Shown piece by piece: positions 20,046-28,757 of a stretch of 64,000 nt of DNA. Origin of the DNA: Photobacterium halotolerans DSM 18316 (GTDB lineage Bacteria > Pseudomonadota > Gammaproteobacteria > Enterobacterales > Vibrionaceae); the NCBI RefSeq assembly GCF_000425165.1, contig NZ_KE384324.1, forward strand, positions 57,201 to 121,200, written 5' to 3'. The notes under the pieces were generated by a model that made no database searches, was not told the DNA's origin, and saw only the letters and a list, made by a program, of their open reading frames with translations. The translations under genes and the position numbers were made by a program. The first letter of the stretch is position 1, and every line of letters begins with the position of its first letter.

Positions 20046-20604
20046 AGCTTTGTTTCCTTTGGGTTATTTTGCTAACTGTTCTCTAAAGCCTGGCCAGGCA
20101 TTGCTTGCTGTTCGTTAAGCTCGAAACTGATATTAGGAGCCCCCGTCTGATAAAAAAATTGAAAAGAGTGGCGCATTGATATCGAATTAATTCAAATGAT
20201 GAAATAAGTGATTGATTTTTAATTATTTAAAAGTCGATATTGGCAGTGTCGAGCGCGGAAAAAGAATGTAAAAAAAGCGCTAATCTTGCTTGCGGGCCGA
20301 AAAAGACAGTGCTCAGCAGCCCGGCCACTATGTCGGTTCCGCTCCGTTGCCTGCGCTTTCCCGGCAGACAGCGAAAGGGTACAGACAGCCACAGTGAATA
20401 AGCACACAAGTGAGAAGAGAGCCAAAGCGGATAAATGACCAGACGGACAAACGAACAGACGGGCAGCCGTTCAGAACGGAAAAGGGACGGCAGGATAGAT
20501 CGGAGAAAACAAATTTTCGGGCTGGCGCTGCGACTGATTGCGGCCCAGCCCGGAGGGATAGTCAAAAACGGTACACCAGACAGGCCACCACAGCGGAACC
20601 CGCA
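20046..20604. other. non-coding stretch between the DsbA-family gene and the biosynthetic operon
   Basis: About 560 bp. The part next to the DsbA-family gene (20130-20230) is AT-rich and probably carries its promoter. A GC-rich dyad with arms GGGCTGG/CCAGCCC lies near 20519-20552 and may end the minus-strand operon, though its T run is broken. Short open frames here overlap one another on both strands and look like chance. Confidence 0.45.
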
Positions 20605-21186
20605 TCATGACTTGTCAATAAACTGCCAGCGGGCCAGTCGGGTGTCTTTGAGCTGACAGGACTGCAGCGACAGCGCCCGCCAGCGATGCAGCGGGGATGA
20701 GGTCTGATCGGATTGCTCCCCCACCGCAAGGCACAACTCAGAGCCTGTCAGCCGGACTTCCCCGTCGTCGCTCCACTGAAATTTCTGCAGCGGCTGCGCC
20801 TGTAAGAAATCGGAATGTTCGCCGCAATCTCGCGCCATCAGTGCAGCGCCCGGCAGGGCCTGAGTATGGGGCGCAATGGCGGTGAGGCACTTTTTATAGG
20901 CCGGCAGAAATATTTCCCCGCTTTTGAGCAGCGACATGGCCTGATCCCTGTACAAACCGTTTTTGCAGTTATGGGCGATCAAAGGCAGATCCAGCCGCTC
21001 ATAAGGGCTGTAGCCAATCACATCCAGGCAAAAGCCGTCTTTCGGCCTGTCCAGCGGATCGATCAGCTGAATCACGCCAATGGAGGGCGATGTCAGCGGC
21101 GTGGCCTGAGCTGTGGCGATATCTGCGCTGAGAGCAGCCGCCAGTGCGCCGGCCATGACGCCGAGAGAAAGCATCCTTTGTGTCAT
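20605..21186 (-). CDS. secreted Cys-containing protein, ricin-B-like pattern, last gene of operon
   Basis: A 193-residue protein with a Sec signal peptide (cleavage near ATAQA, residue 28), hence periplasmic or secreted. I do not recognise a firm family. Three segments share a beta-trefoil flavour: FCLDVIGYS...HNC, CLTAIAPH...RDC and LCLAVGE...LQSCQ, the last two each ending in a FQW/RWQF-like aromatic pattern. This suggests a ricin-B-type lectin fold (inference). It begins inside the thioesterase stop (ATGA overlap), so it is translationally coupled to a set of cytoplasmic enzymes, an odd partner. Confidence 0.7.
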   Translation of the reverse strand: MTQRMLSLGVMAGALAAALSADIATAQATPLTSPSIGVIQLIDPLDRPKDGFCLDVIGYSPYERLDLPLIAHNCKNGLYRDQAMSLLKSGEIFLPAYKKCLTAIAPHTQALPGAALMARDCGEHSDFLQAQPLQKFQWSDDGEVRLTGSELCLAVGEQSDQTSSPLHRWRALSLQSCQLKDTRLARWQFIDKS

Positions 21187-21662
21187 GCTGCCACCTCAGC
21201 TGTTGCGGTCAGTGCCTGACGACGCTTGAACTTGCTGAGCTGAGCCGTGGCTATCAGGCTGCGCGCGCCGGATGCGTTAATTTTGTAAGCCTCACAGTGG
21301 CTGAACAGCAGGTTGCGGCCATTGCGGGTAATGCGGGCTTCAAATTCTACCGTCTCGCCGCGCTTGGTCGCTGACATGATATTGGCAGAAAAGTTGTTGG
21401 TGATGGCGTACTCCCCGTCCTCCAGGGTAGCGATGGTCGCCAGCATGCTGGTGACATCCATCATGGAGTAGATCACCCCGCCGTGCAGGGTCTGGCTCAG
21501 GTTATCTATCTGTTCCGTCACCGTCAGCCGCGTTTTGCAGTACTCAGGGGTCTGCTTGACCACCTCAATGCCGCAGAACTGCTGGTAGTTGTGATTGATT
21601 AATGCCTCAGACAACAGCTGAGAATAGGCACTTAATGGCGCCGATTGTGCAGAATAAGTCAT
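21183..21662 (-). CDS. hotdog-fold acyl-CoA thioesterase (PaaI/YigI type)
   Basis: A 159-residue hotdog protein, the catalytic type that hydrolyses acyl- or aroyl-CoA. The HGGVIYSMMD segment (about residue 79-88) holds the histidine-glycine pair and the acid expected of PaaI-like enzymes, and NNFSANIMSATKRGETVEFEARI is the central beta strand region. It starts 8 bp after the acyl-CoA dehydrogenase stop and overlaps the next gene by ATGA. In this operon it could release the final acyl product from CoA (inference). Confidence 0.85.
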   Translation of the reverse strand: MTYSAQSAPLSAYSQLLSEALINHNYQQFCGIEVVKQTPEYCKTRLTVTEQIDNLSQTLHGGVIYSMMDVTSMLATIATLEDGEYAITNNFSANIMSATKRGETVEFEARITRNGRNLLFSHCEAYKINASGARSLIATAQLSKFKRRQALTATAEVAA

Positions 21663-21670
21663 GGTTCTTC

Positions 21671-22798
21671 CTATTTGGTCAGAGAGTGGATCAATGATTT
21701 ACCTATGATGTTCAGTAGCACTTCCGTGGTACCGCCGCCTAACGAGAGGATTTTGGCGTCGCGAAAGACCCGTTCCGGCAAGTACCCTCTTTCACAGCCC
21801 CGGGCGCCGAAGATCTGCACTGCCAGGCTGGACACCAGATCCAGAGCGCGGGTAGCGTTGACCTTAGTGACACAGGCGGCCTCATCCGTCAGGTGCCCTG
21901 CTCTCAGTGCGGCCACACTTTGTGCCACCAGGGCGCTGGTGGCTGAAATCTGCAGTTGCATCTCAGCCAGATGGTGCAATATGGCCTGTTTGTTGTGCAG
22001 CGGCGCACCGTGCACCTGGCGTTTGTGGGCAAAAATCAGGCTGTCGTCCAGCAGGCTTCTGGCATCGCTGTTGGCCATCACGGCCAGATTGACCCGCTCC
22101 CTTTTCAGCATCATCTTCAGCGTACCAAAGCAAGCCTGACTGTCGGCGATCAGACGGCCTCTGGCCATCTCCAGCCTGACGCCCGACACGTCCAGACATT
22201 GCCAGCCCAGAGTGGGAATCCGCTCGCCGGACATAGTGCCGGGCTCCCGCTCGACCAGAAACAGCCCCATCTCCTGCTGGCCTGTTTCACGATCGCCGTA
22301 CTTCGCCAGCACCACAAAATAGCTCGCACGCAGGCCGCCGCAGATATAGCTTTTCTCCCCCGTGATCAGGTACTCATCCTGTTGCGCCGACGGCAGCGCC
22401 TGGGTGGTGATCGCGGCGATATCCGACCCGGCCTGCGGCTCTGTGATTGCCAGTGAAATGGTGGCCTCGCCGTCAAGCACCTGTTCAATCACGGCATCAA
22501 ACCGGCCATCGTTATGCTGGTGCAGCGCACTTAAGCTCACCAGGTAAGACGCCAGCCCCATAGTCAGACCCTGGCTGCCGCCGGCGGTCAGGATCTCCAC
22601 CAGCGCCACGGCACTGTCGGTATCGCGAAAGAGTCTGTCTCTGTCGCTGTGGCCTAACCGCAATATCCCTTCGCTACCGGCCATGCTGTGCAGCTCCTGC
22701 GGGTACTCGCCCGCCGCTTCCCATTGCACGATATACGGCTTGATGTAATGGTCCGCAAAGCGGTTGAGTTCGGTTACAAAAGATTGCTTTATCATCAT
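21671..22798 (-). CDS. acyl-CoA dehydrogenase-like flavoprotein
   Basis: FAD-dependent acyl-CoA dehydrogenase family member of 375 residues. The FAD-binding blocks LAITEPQAGSD (about 128) and ITGEKSYICGG are clear, and the C-terminal GGGTTEVLLNIIGK matches the family's GTSE region. The start is taken at 22798 (MMIKQSF), two bases after the stop of the upstream monooxygenase; an ATG at 22828 would overlap that gene by 29 bp. It would introduce an alpha,beta double bond or act as a related oxidase. The substrate is unknown and probably a product of the HMG-CoA synthase-like enzyme. Confidence 0.85.
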   Translation of the reverse strand: MMIKQSFVTELNRFADHYIKPYIVQWEAAGEYPQELHSMAGSEGILRLGHSDRDRLFRDTDSAVALVEILTAGGSQGLTMGLASYLVSLSALHQHNDGRFDAVIEQVLDGEATISLAITEPQAGSDIAAITTQALPSAQQDEYLITGEKSYICGGLRASYFVVLAKYGDRETGQQEMGLFLVEREPGTMSGERIPTLGWQCLDVSGVRLEMARGRLIADSQACFGTLKMMLKRERVNLAVMANSDARSLLDDSLIFAHKRQVHGAPLHNKQAILHHLAEMQLQISATSALVAQSVAALRAGHLTDEAACVTKVNATRALDLVSSLAVQIFGARGCERGYLPERVFRDAKILSLGGGTTEVLLNIIGKSLIHSLTK

Positions 22799-22799
22799 G

Positions 22800-23924
22800 T
22801 TAAAACGCCGTTGTTCGGGCCAGTTCATGGAAGCGCCCCATTACCTCGCCGAGACGCTGCTGTTTTTGTACGGTTTCTTTCTGGAAATAAAACAAATCTG
22901 TCAGTTGCTCCATCACCTCGATTAACTGGCAGGAGCGCTGTGCCACCCGGGTCTGGTAGCGCTTGAGTGCCGGCTGGATATCATCAAAACAGCTGCCGTT
23001 CAGCGCCTGAGCCAGCATGAAGCAGTTTTCCAGCCCCAGGGTCAGCCCGTAGCCCAGCGTCGGTAACATGCCGTGAATACTGTCGCCCAGCAGCACACAG
23101 CGGCCGTTGTACCATTGGTGGCCCGGGGTGATGGCGTTGAGCGGCAGGGTCAGGATATTGTCTTCCCGCGTATTTTCGATCATCTCCAGCAGCGGTGCCG
23201 GCAGCCCTTCCAGACGCTGCGCCATCTCGTTTCTGTCCAGAGTGGGCTGATCCAGATCATGCTGGTACGCCACGAACCAGTAACGGAAACGGGTGCTGTT
23301 ATCGAGCGGGTAAGTCACCAGCCGGGCCTGATCATGGGCAAAAATCTGGCACGCATTCTCTTCCAGAATGTCACAGTCAAAGCAGGTCACGCCCCGGGAG
23401 GCGATCACCCCGGTGTAGTGCGGCTGACTGTCGCAGACATATTCCCTGACCTTGGATGAGATGCCGTCGGTGCCGACAACCAGATCAAAAGAGGCATACT
23501 CACTGTGGTTGATTTCAATTTTTGCCTCTTCGCGGGTGTTGATCACCTTGGTACAGGCTGCCCCGTAACGGATAACATCCGGACCCAGCGCCTGTTTCAG
23601 CAGATTGAACAAACGCTGGCGCTCAAACATCACAGCCGGTGCCGGAAAATCATGCCCCGGCATTTGAACCAGCTGGCGGTGCACTTCTTTACCGTGGCGA
23701 TCCAGGGTCACCAGTGAATCTATCGGCTGTCCTTCGTTAAGGAAGCTGTTGTCATTGAGAATGAAGCGCAGGATCTGTACTCCTTGCGGCCAGACGTAGA
23801 TCCCTGTACCTGAATCCCGCGGTTGCTCGCTGCGCTCAAACACAGTGACCTCATGACCGAACTTTTTCAGCAGCAGTGCGCAGGCCAGTCCGTTTAATCC
23901 CGCGCCGACAATACCGATTTTCAT
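22800..23924 (-). CDS. FAD-dependent monooxygenase (PHBH/UbiH superfamily)
   Basis: Class A flavin monooxygenase of 374 residues. The dinucleotide motif GIVGAGLNGLACALLL with a terminal VFER is at the N terminus, the DG motif reads VVGTDGISSKVRE (about 155), and the GD motif reads RCVLLGDSIHGMLPTLGYG (about 280). No membrane anchor. Such enzymes hydroxylate aromatic or enol-type substrates. Its ATG overlaps the stop of the amidotransferase gene (TAATG), implying coupled translation. It may tailor the acyl amide made by its neighbours (inference). Confidence 0.88.
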   Translation of the reverse strand: MKIGIVGAGLNGLACALLLKKFGHEVTVFERSEQPRDSGTGIYVWPQGVQILRFILNDNSFLNEGQPIDSLVTLDRHGKEVHRQLVQMPGHDFPAPAVMFERQRLFNLLKQALGPDVIRYGAACTKVINTREEAKIEINHSEYASFDLVVGTDGISSKVREYVCDSQPHYTGVIASRGVTCFDCDILEENACQIFAHDQARLVTYPLDNSTRFRYWFVAYQHDLDQPTLDRNEMAQRLEGLPAPLLEMIENTREDNILTLPLNAITPGHQWYNGRCVLLGDSIHGMLPTLGYGLTLGLENCFMLAQALNGSCFDDIQPALKRYQTRVAQRSCQLIEVMEQLTDLFYFQKETVQKQQRLGEVMGRFHELARTTAF

Positions 23925-25870
23925 TATGCCGCTTCCTTATACACAGACGGTGTCGATGCCAGGTTGAACTTACGCTGCAAGATGCACAGGCTGGTCAGCT
24001 CCATCAGCATAGGGTCGAGCAGTGCCAGGCGCTGTGCTGACATTTTCGGCATCTCTGCCAGCAGGCGCCGTACTTTCTTGCTGTCGAAGAAAGGCAGTGC
24101 ATCCAAGCTGGACGAGTTCAGGGTGTCGTTCACCAGTTCAAACAGCGGCCCCTGCTGCATCAGTGTGGAAGGCGGAGCACGGAAATAATGTTTTTTACGC
24201 TTATACAGCTCTTCAGGCAGGTAAGGCTTCATGGCTTCACGGAACACAAACTTTTCGGTATTACCGCGCACTTTCAGATGCACAGGCAAGGTCGCCGCCA
24301 GCTCCATCACCCGGTGGTCCAGCAAAGGCACGCGGCCTTCTACGCTGTGGGCCATTTCCATGCGATCACCTAAGGTGGTCAGCACAAAGTTCGGCAGGAA
24401 AGACTTGGCCCACAGATACATAGAGCGGTGCACCGGGTCGATCCCTGCCAGCTTGCGGTGATCGAGCTGATTGAAGAAGATACGGTAGGGTTCGACATCA
24501 CCAAATCGCTCGATCTGGCTGTCGGCATAGACGTTCTGCAGCTCTTTGAACCAGCCCGCCTGATTATCGAGCCAGGATACCCCGTGCCCCAGCTGCTGCG
24601 TCAGCCACTCAACGTCTGCCGGCATCCCTTGCTGGGTATAACCCGCCTGATTAGCCTTCATTTTCTGTAAGATGGCCTGAACATCGTCCGGGTTCTGGCC
24701 CTGGCTGTTAAACAGCGCCATGTCGCGCTTGAAATGCGGGTAGCCGCCAAAGACTTCGTCCGCCCCTTCCCCGGTCAGCACCACTTTGTTACCGGCATCC
24801 TGCACTATGCCGCTGAGGATATATTTCGCCACGCCGTGGGCGTTAAAAAACGGAGTCTCGTTATGCCAGACGGCTTTTTCAAAATTATCGGCCAGATCTT
24901 TTTGCGTCACAGGCACAGTATGGAAACGGGCACCGTTCTTCTCCGCCGCCAGACGGGCAAACCGGTTTTCGTCGTAATCTTCCATTTCACCAAACGACAG
25001 GTTATAGGCATCAAACGGCTTGCCCGCCAGCTGAGTGGCCATCCCCAGAATCGCCGAGGAATCCACGCCGCCGCTCAGGTATACCCCAATCGGCACGTCC
25101 GCTCTCAGGCGCAATTTCACCGACTCTTCAATCGCATCGTGCACCTGCTGAATGGCATCCGCATCAGACAGGGTACTGGCATTGAGCATGTCCGCATCCG
25201 GGTAGTCGATATCCCAGTAGCACTGCTGAGTCATGCCGGAAGGTGTCAGGGTCATCATGTGCCCGGCCGGTACCGACTGCACATTTTGGAACAGGGTATT
25301 ATTCTTGAGGTAAAACGCGCGGGTGTTGTAGGACGCCTCATCCCAGACAGCACGGACACCGGAATCAATAATGGCTTTGATTTCAGAAGCAAAGTAATAG
25401 CGGCCCTGATCCTCGGCCACAAACAAAGGTTTCACCCCGGCCCTGTCACGCATCGCAATCACCAGGTTCTGGCGCTGGTCAAACAGCACCAGAGCGAATT
25501 CACCCCGCAGTTTTTCCAGCCCTTTGGTGCCGTACAGCTGATACAGGTGCAGCGCGATCTCGCTGTCCGACTGGGTCACGAACTTGCAGCCCTGGCGGGT
25601 CAGCTCATAGCGGATTTTCTCAAAGTCATAAAATTCGCCATTCACCACAATGTGCAGGGCACCATCCGTGCTGTGGATCGGCTGAATGCCGTTATCCAGG
25701 CCGATAATGCTCAGCCGGGTATGGCCCATAATCATGCGCTGATCATTGGACTGCCAGACCCGTCCTTCATCGGGGCCGCGGTGAATGATGGATTTAAGAC
25801 CCTGCTCAATCTGAGCAGGTTTGATCTGATTAAGAGGATTCGCACTATAAACCGTTACAAAGCCGCACAT
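23924..25870 (-). CDS. asparagine synthase-like glutamine amidotransferase (AsnB family)
   Basis: A 648-residue two-domain enzyme. The N-terminal class II glutaminase has the catalytic Cys2 (MCGFVTV), RLSIIGLD and VVNGEFYDFE. The C-terminal synthetase domain has the PP-loop LSGGVDSSA (about residue 265), which adenylates a carboxylate. It resembles AsnB homologues of natural-product pathways that turn a carboxylate into a carboxamide or close a ring, rather than housekeeping AsnB; this is judged from context. It sits between the HMG-CoA synthase-like gene (64 bp upstream) and the monooxygenase (overlapping). Confidence 0.85.
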   Translation of the reverse strand: MCGFVTVYSANPLNQIKPAQIEQGLKSIIHRGPDEGRVWQSNDQRMIMGHTRLSIIGLDNGIQPIHSTDGALHIVVNGEFYDFEKIRYELTRQGCKFVTQSDSEIALHLYQLYGTKGLEKLRGEFALVLFDQRQNLVIAMRDRAGVKPLFVAEDQGRYYFASEIKAIIDSGVRAVWDEASYNTRAFYLKNNTLFQNVQSVPAGHMMTLTPSGMTQQCYWDIDYPDADMLNASTLSDADAIQQVHDAIEESVKLRLRADVPIGVYLSGGVDSSAILGMATQLAGKPFDAYNLSFGEMEDYDENRFARLAAEKNGARFHTVPVTQKDLADNFEKAVWHNETPFFNAHGVAKYILSGIVQDAGNKVVLTGEGADEVFGGYPHFKRDMALFNSQGQNPDDVQAILQKMKANQAGYTQQGMPADVEWLTQQLGHGVSWLDNQAGWFKELQNVYADSQIERFGDVEPYRIFFNQLDHRKLAGIDPVHRSMYLWAKSFLPNFVLTTLGDRMEMAHSVEGRVPLLDHRVMELAATLPVHLKVRGNTEKFVFREAMKPYLPEELYKRKKHYFRAPPSTLMQQGPLFELVNDTLNSSSLDALPFFDSKKVRRLLAEMPKMSAQRLALLDPMLMELTSLCILQRKFNLASTPSVYKEAA

Positions 25871-25934
25871 GTTACTCTTCCTTATTAAACAAATAGTGGT
25901 ATTGATTGGATGTTAAAAGTGGCGATGTCTGGCA

Positions 25935-27143
25935 TTAAGCCGCCTGGCTCATTGGCTCGAGCACACGTTCATAGACACGCTTGTTGTCGTGAATCGCGGC
26001 CAGCCTGAAATTCGAGCCGGAGGTCGGGTTATAGCGAATGTTGGCCTGATCGTAGTCGCGCAGCTGGTACATATACTGGCAATAAGTGTCGTAGCTGAGC
26101 GCGGTGCGCGCAGCCAGCTTTTGCTGATTCGCCAGGGTATTGATGGCATTGCGGTAATTCTTATTCACCGTGCCCGAAAAGAATTCACCCACCGCACCGG
26201 AGCCGTAGCTGAAGAAGCCGATTGTCTGTCCCGTCAGATCCTGCTCAGCGTTATCAAGCAGAGACAGCAGGCCAATGTAGAGACTGGCGGTATAGGTATT
26301 ACCAATTTCACGTCCGTATTGCTGGCTGATGCGGTAAGCGGCATCGGTTTTTTCCGCCATCTGTTCCGGGTACTGAACACTGAGGTGTTCAAACGCTTTT
26401 TTCGCCATCTTGGTGAATGGCTGGTGGAAACAGAGCCATTCGAGCTGATCCAGTGGCTTACCGCCGTTGGCCAGGTAGCCCTGGTAGCTGCTTGCCATCA
26501 CATTGAGGTACGCATCTTTCGACAACTCGCCGTCGACCAGGGCATGTTTAAACTGGTTCGGACGCCAGAAATCCATGATGTCGGCACTGTAGCAGCCACG
26601 TTCAGCATCAATCTCAATGATGTCCGGGTCAGCCGTAATCAGCATAGCCACCGCACCGGCACCTTGTGTGCACTCGCCAGGGGTGTTTTGCTGGTAGCGG
26701 GCAATGTCGCAGGCCACAACCAGCACTGACTCATCCGGACGGGCACGCACCATGTCGCAAGCCATTTGCAATCCGGCCGTACCGCCGTAACAGGCCTGCT
26801 TGACTTCAAAAGCCCGGCAGTTGGGATGAATATCAATCAATCCCATCAGATAAGCCGCACCCGACTTGGATTGGTCCACCCCCGTTTCAGTGGCAAAAAT
26901 GAGCGTCGAGATGGTTTTCACTTCTTCCGGTGTCATAGTGTTCAGCACATCCTGCGCGGCATTGGCCGCAATCGAGATGGTGTCTTCATCCGGCGCCGGT
27001 ACAGCCATTTTTGACTGACCTATGCCATGAAGGTATTTAGCAGGATCGATCTGATGGGCTTCGGCCAGCTTTTCCAGCGCAAGATAATTCTCTGTAGTGC
27101 TGAATTCGATGCGATTAATACCGACTTTGATTGCCTTGTTCAT
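25935..27143 (-). CDS. hydroxymethylglutaryl-CoA synthase-like enzyme (MvaS family)
   Basis: Thiolase-fold condensing enzyme of 402 residues that resembles bacterial MvaS throughout (ACYGGTAGLQMA, DIARYQQNTPGECTQGAGAVAML, FHQPFTKMAKKAF). The expected triad is present: Glu86, Cys118 and His240. The start is ATG 27143, 8 bases after AAGGA; a GTG six bases earlier is also in frame. No mevalonate-pathway partners (mvaA, mvaK, mvaD) accompany it, so a role in making a 3-branched acyl-CoA for a specialised product is more likely than isoprenoid supply (inference). It is the first gene of the operon, behind a 600-bp AT-rich spacer. Confidence 0.88.
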   Translation of the reverse strand: MNKAIKVGINRIEFSTTENYLALEKLAEAHQIDPAKYLHGIGQSKMAVPAPDEDTISIAANAAQDVLNTMTPEEVKTISTLIFATETGVDQSKSGAAYLMGLIDIHPNCRAFEVKQACYGGTAGLQMACDMVRARPDESVLVVACDIARYQQNTPGECTQGAGAVAMLITADPDIIEIDAERGCYSADIMDFWRPNQFKHALVDGELSKDAYLNVMASSYQGYLANGGKPLDQLEWLCFHQPFTKMAKKAFEHLSVQYPEQMAEKTDAAYRISQQYGREIGNTYTASLYIGLLSLLDNAEQDLTGQTIGFFSYGSGAVGEFFSGTVNKNYRNAINTLANQQKLAARTALSYDTYCQYMYQLRDYDQANIRYNPTSGSNFRLAAIHDNKRVYERVLEPMSQAA

Positions 27144-27700
27144 TTTCACATTCCTTAATTTAAGTAAATAAAGTGATTAATAAATGTCTCATTGCTTGTT
27201 GGAATTCATAATAGACAAGGCAGTTAAAAATAAAATTGAAAAAAATATAAAGCTATTAACCAAAAAATTAAAAGATAAACAAATCAAGAGTTAAATATGA
27301 TTAAAATCAACAATATATATAACAACTCATTGCACAAAAAAATCAAACCCACAATGAAAACACTCAGAAAAAAGATTAAAAAAACCAATAAACACTCTAT
27401 TTAAAGAGAGAGAAAATGACGGAAAATTAAATTAACCAACCACTCATCAAAAATGTACTAACAATAAACTAAAAAATAAAATCATTAACAATTAAGACAG
27501 GTTTTGTTTATTGATAAACCGCATTAAAACTATACCCCACAGAGATAGAGCAGGTTCATTGCAATGTACCGTGCAGCAAACTGCAAGCGGTGACGTGCGG
27601 CTAAAAAGCAAACAAGAGATGAACGAGATAAGAGAGATACGAAAAAGCAGAGCAGAAACCAGGCTCGGGGTGTACTCATAACAAGGCAGCGCCCTGACAC
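27144..27700. other. strongly AT-rich upstream region of the biosynthetic operon
   Basis: About 400 bp (27144-27530) is almost entirely A and T with many A-tracts and TTAA/TAAA runs, in sharp contrast with the GC-richer flanks. No ORF is convincing. It should carry the promoter of the minus-strand operon. The composition is what a nucleoid silencer such as H-NS would bind (inference). Confidence 0.55.
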
Positions 27701-27708
27701 CGCATCAA

Positions 27709-27735
27709 AAAAAGCCCGAGCCAGATGGCCGGGCC
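27709..27735 (-). terminator. terminator of the repeat-containing secreted protein gene
   Basis: On the minus strand a stem with arms GCCCGGCC and GGCTCGGGC, containing one bulged base, is followed by seven T residues. Confidence 0.8.
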
Positions 27736-27760
27736 TGAAAAACCGAATGAGCCGCAGCGG

Positions 27761-28351
27761 TTACTGGCGGGTGATCACATAGGCATTATTCGCCATACCA
27801 ATACCAACCCGGCAACTGGAAGAGAAATGGTGTCTGCTGCGGGTGTAGTTGGCGGGGATCGGTGAATTGGCGCACACAGTGAAACTGGGCCTGTACTTAT
27901 CGGCATACACCTGCGTACTGCCGTTGACTGAGTTGCCTGAGCCAAAATTACAGGCTGGATTGTAGATGTTGGCAATAATCACAAAACCGTCGTACACCCG
28001 ACTGTGATGTCCGGCGCAGGTGTTGAATAATGCACCGCTCTTCGGAGCTACGGTCAGAATGTAGGCATTGTCGCTGTGCTGCCAGCTGCCACAATCGAAA
28101 TTAACTGTGGTGCCGGTGATGACATAACCGTCAGGAATGAAATCGCCCCGGCAGATGGTCATTCTTCTCGACTGCGCCCGGAACATATCACTGAGACGCT
28201 GATCAGACAGCATCTGATCGCCCGGGATCTGATGGATCTGAGCGTCCATATGATATTGGTCAATAAAACTTTGCTCAGCAGTACCGGCATGACTGCCTGT
28301 GCTGCCAAACACGCAGCCAGCGATCAATAAAGCCAGGGTTGATTTCAACAT
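27761..28351 (-). CDS. secreted Cys-rich protein with three internal repeats
   Basis: A 196-residue protein with a signal peptide (cleavage near SHA-GTAEQ, residue 22). I do not recognise the family. Three repeats of roughly 45 residues are visible: ICRGDFIPDGYVITGTTV with C and G following, TCAGHHSRVYDGFVIIANI with AC, and VCANSPIPANYTRSRHHF with SC and a final NAYVIT. Each has a paired-cysteine spacing that suggests one disulfide per repeat. The start follows AGAGGAATCGCTATG. It is monocistronic with its own terminator, between the AT-rich region and the groEL terminator. Confidence 0.75.
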   Translation of the reverse strand: MLKSTLALLIAGCVFGSTGSHAGTAEQSFIDQYHMDAQIHQIPGDQMLSDQRLSDMFRAQSRRMTICRGDFIPDGYVITGTTVNFDCGSWQHSDNAYILTVAPKSGALFNTCAGHHSRVYDGFVIIANIYNPACNFGSGNSVNGSTQVYADKYRPSFTVCANSPIPANYTRSRHHFSSSCRVGIGMANNAYVITRQ

Positions 28352-28582
28352 AGCGATTCCTCTGTAAAGACAGTTGAAAACACTGAGTCTTAATCAACCC
28401 CTGAGGGCAAAGATACAATTGAATATCAAATATGCAACATGGATGATAATAAACATGTGCTGATAGTCAGCATGGTTACAGACCGGCGTATTAAATGTCA
28501 CTGATGGCATATCAACACTTGCCCGCCCCCAGCACAGGCAGCGAAAGCTCGCCTTGTTGGCAAGATAGCTGCTGACAAAAAC

Positions 28583-28610
28583 AAAGAACCCGCCATACGG
28601 CGGGTTCTTT
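28583..28610 (-). terminator. terminator of the groES-groEL (plus intron) transcript
   Basis: Perfect 12-bp arms AAAGAACCCGCC and GGCGGGTTCTTT around a 4-base loop, followed on the minus strand by TGTTTTTGT. It lies in the 3' exon, 28 bp past the intron's 3' end, and would be about 30 nt after the groEL stop in the spliced message. Confidence 0.88.
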
Positions 28611-28678
28611 TATCTGTCAACAGGTGACGGGGCTGATGTCGGGTAGCAGCGACGCATTACTGCGCCACCGCCCCCTAA

Positions 28679-28712
28679 GAACCGTACGTGCGAGTTTCCC
28701 CGCATACGGCTC
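28679..28712 (-). ncRNA. group II intron domain V
   Basis: A 34-nt hairpin on the minus strand, from GAGCCGTATGCG through a GAAA-type tetraloop region to CGCACGTACGGTTC. It matches the consensus catalytic hairpin of bacterial group IIB introns, including the AGC triad. Domain VI (28638-28676) follows directly and carries the branch-point A. Confidence 0.9.
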
Positions 28713-28757
28713 AAGCCTTTAGAAGTCCATATTGCATATGAACCGACAACTTATAAT

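Noticed and set aside
20219..20604. Overlapping short open frames on both strands
   Set aside because: Mutually overlapping, low-complexity and without ribosome sites; treated as non-coding.
23924..25870. Assigning the amidotransferase as housekeeping asnB
   Set aside because: Context (overlapping operon with acyl-CoA and flavin enzymes) argues for a specialised role, so no asnB symbol was given.
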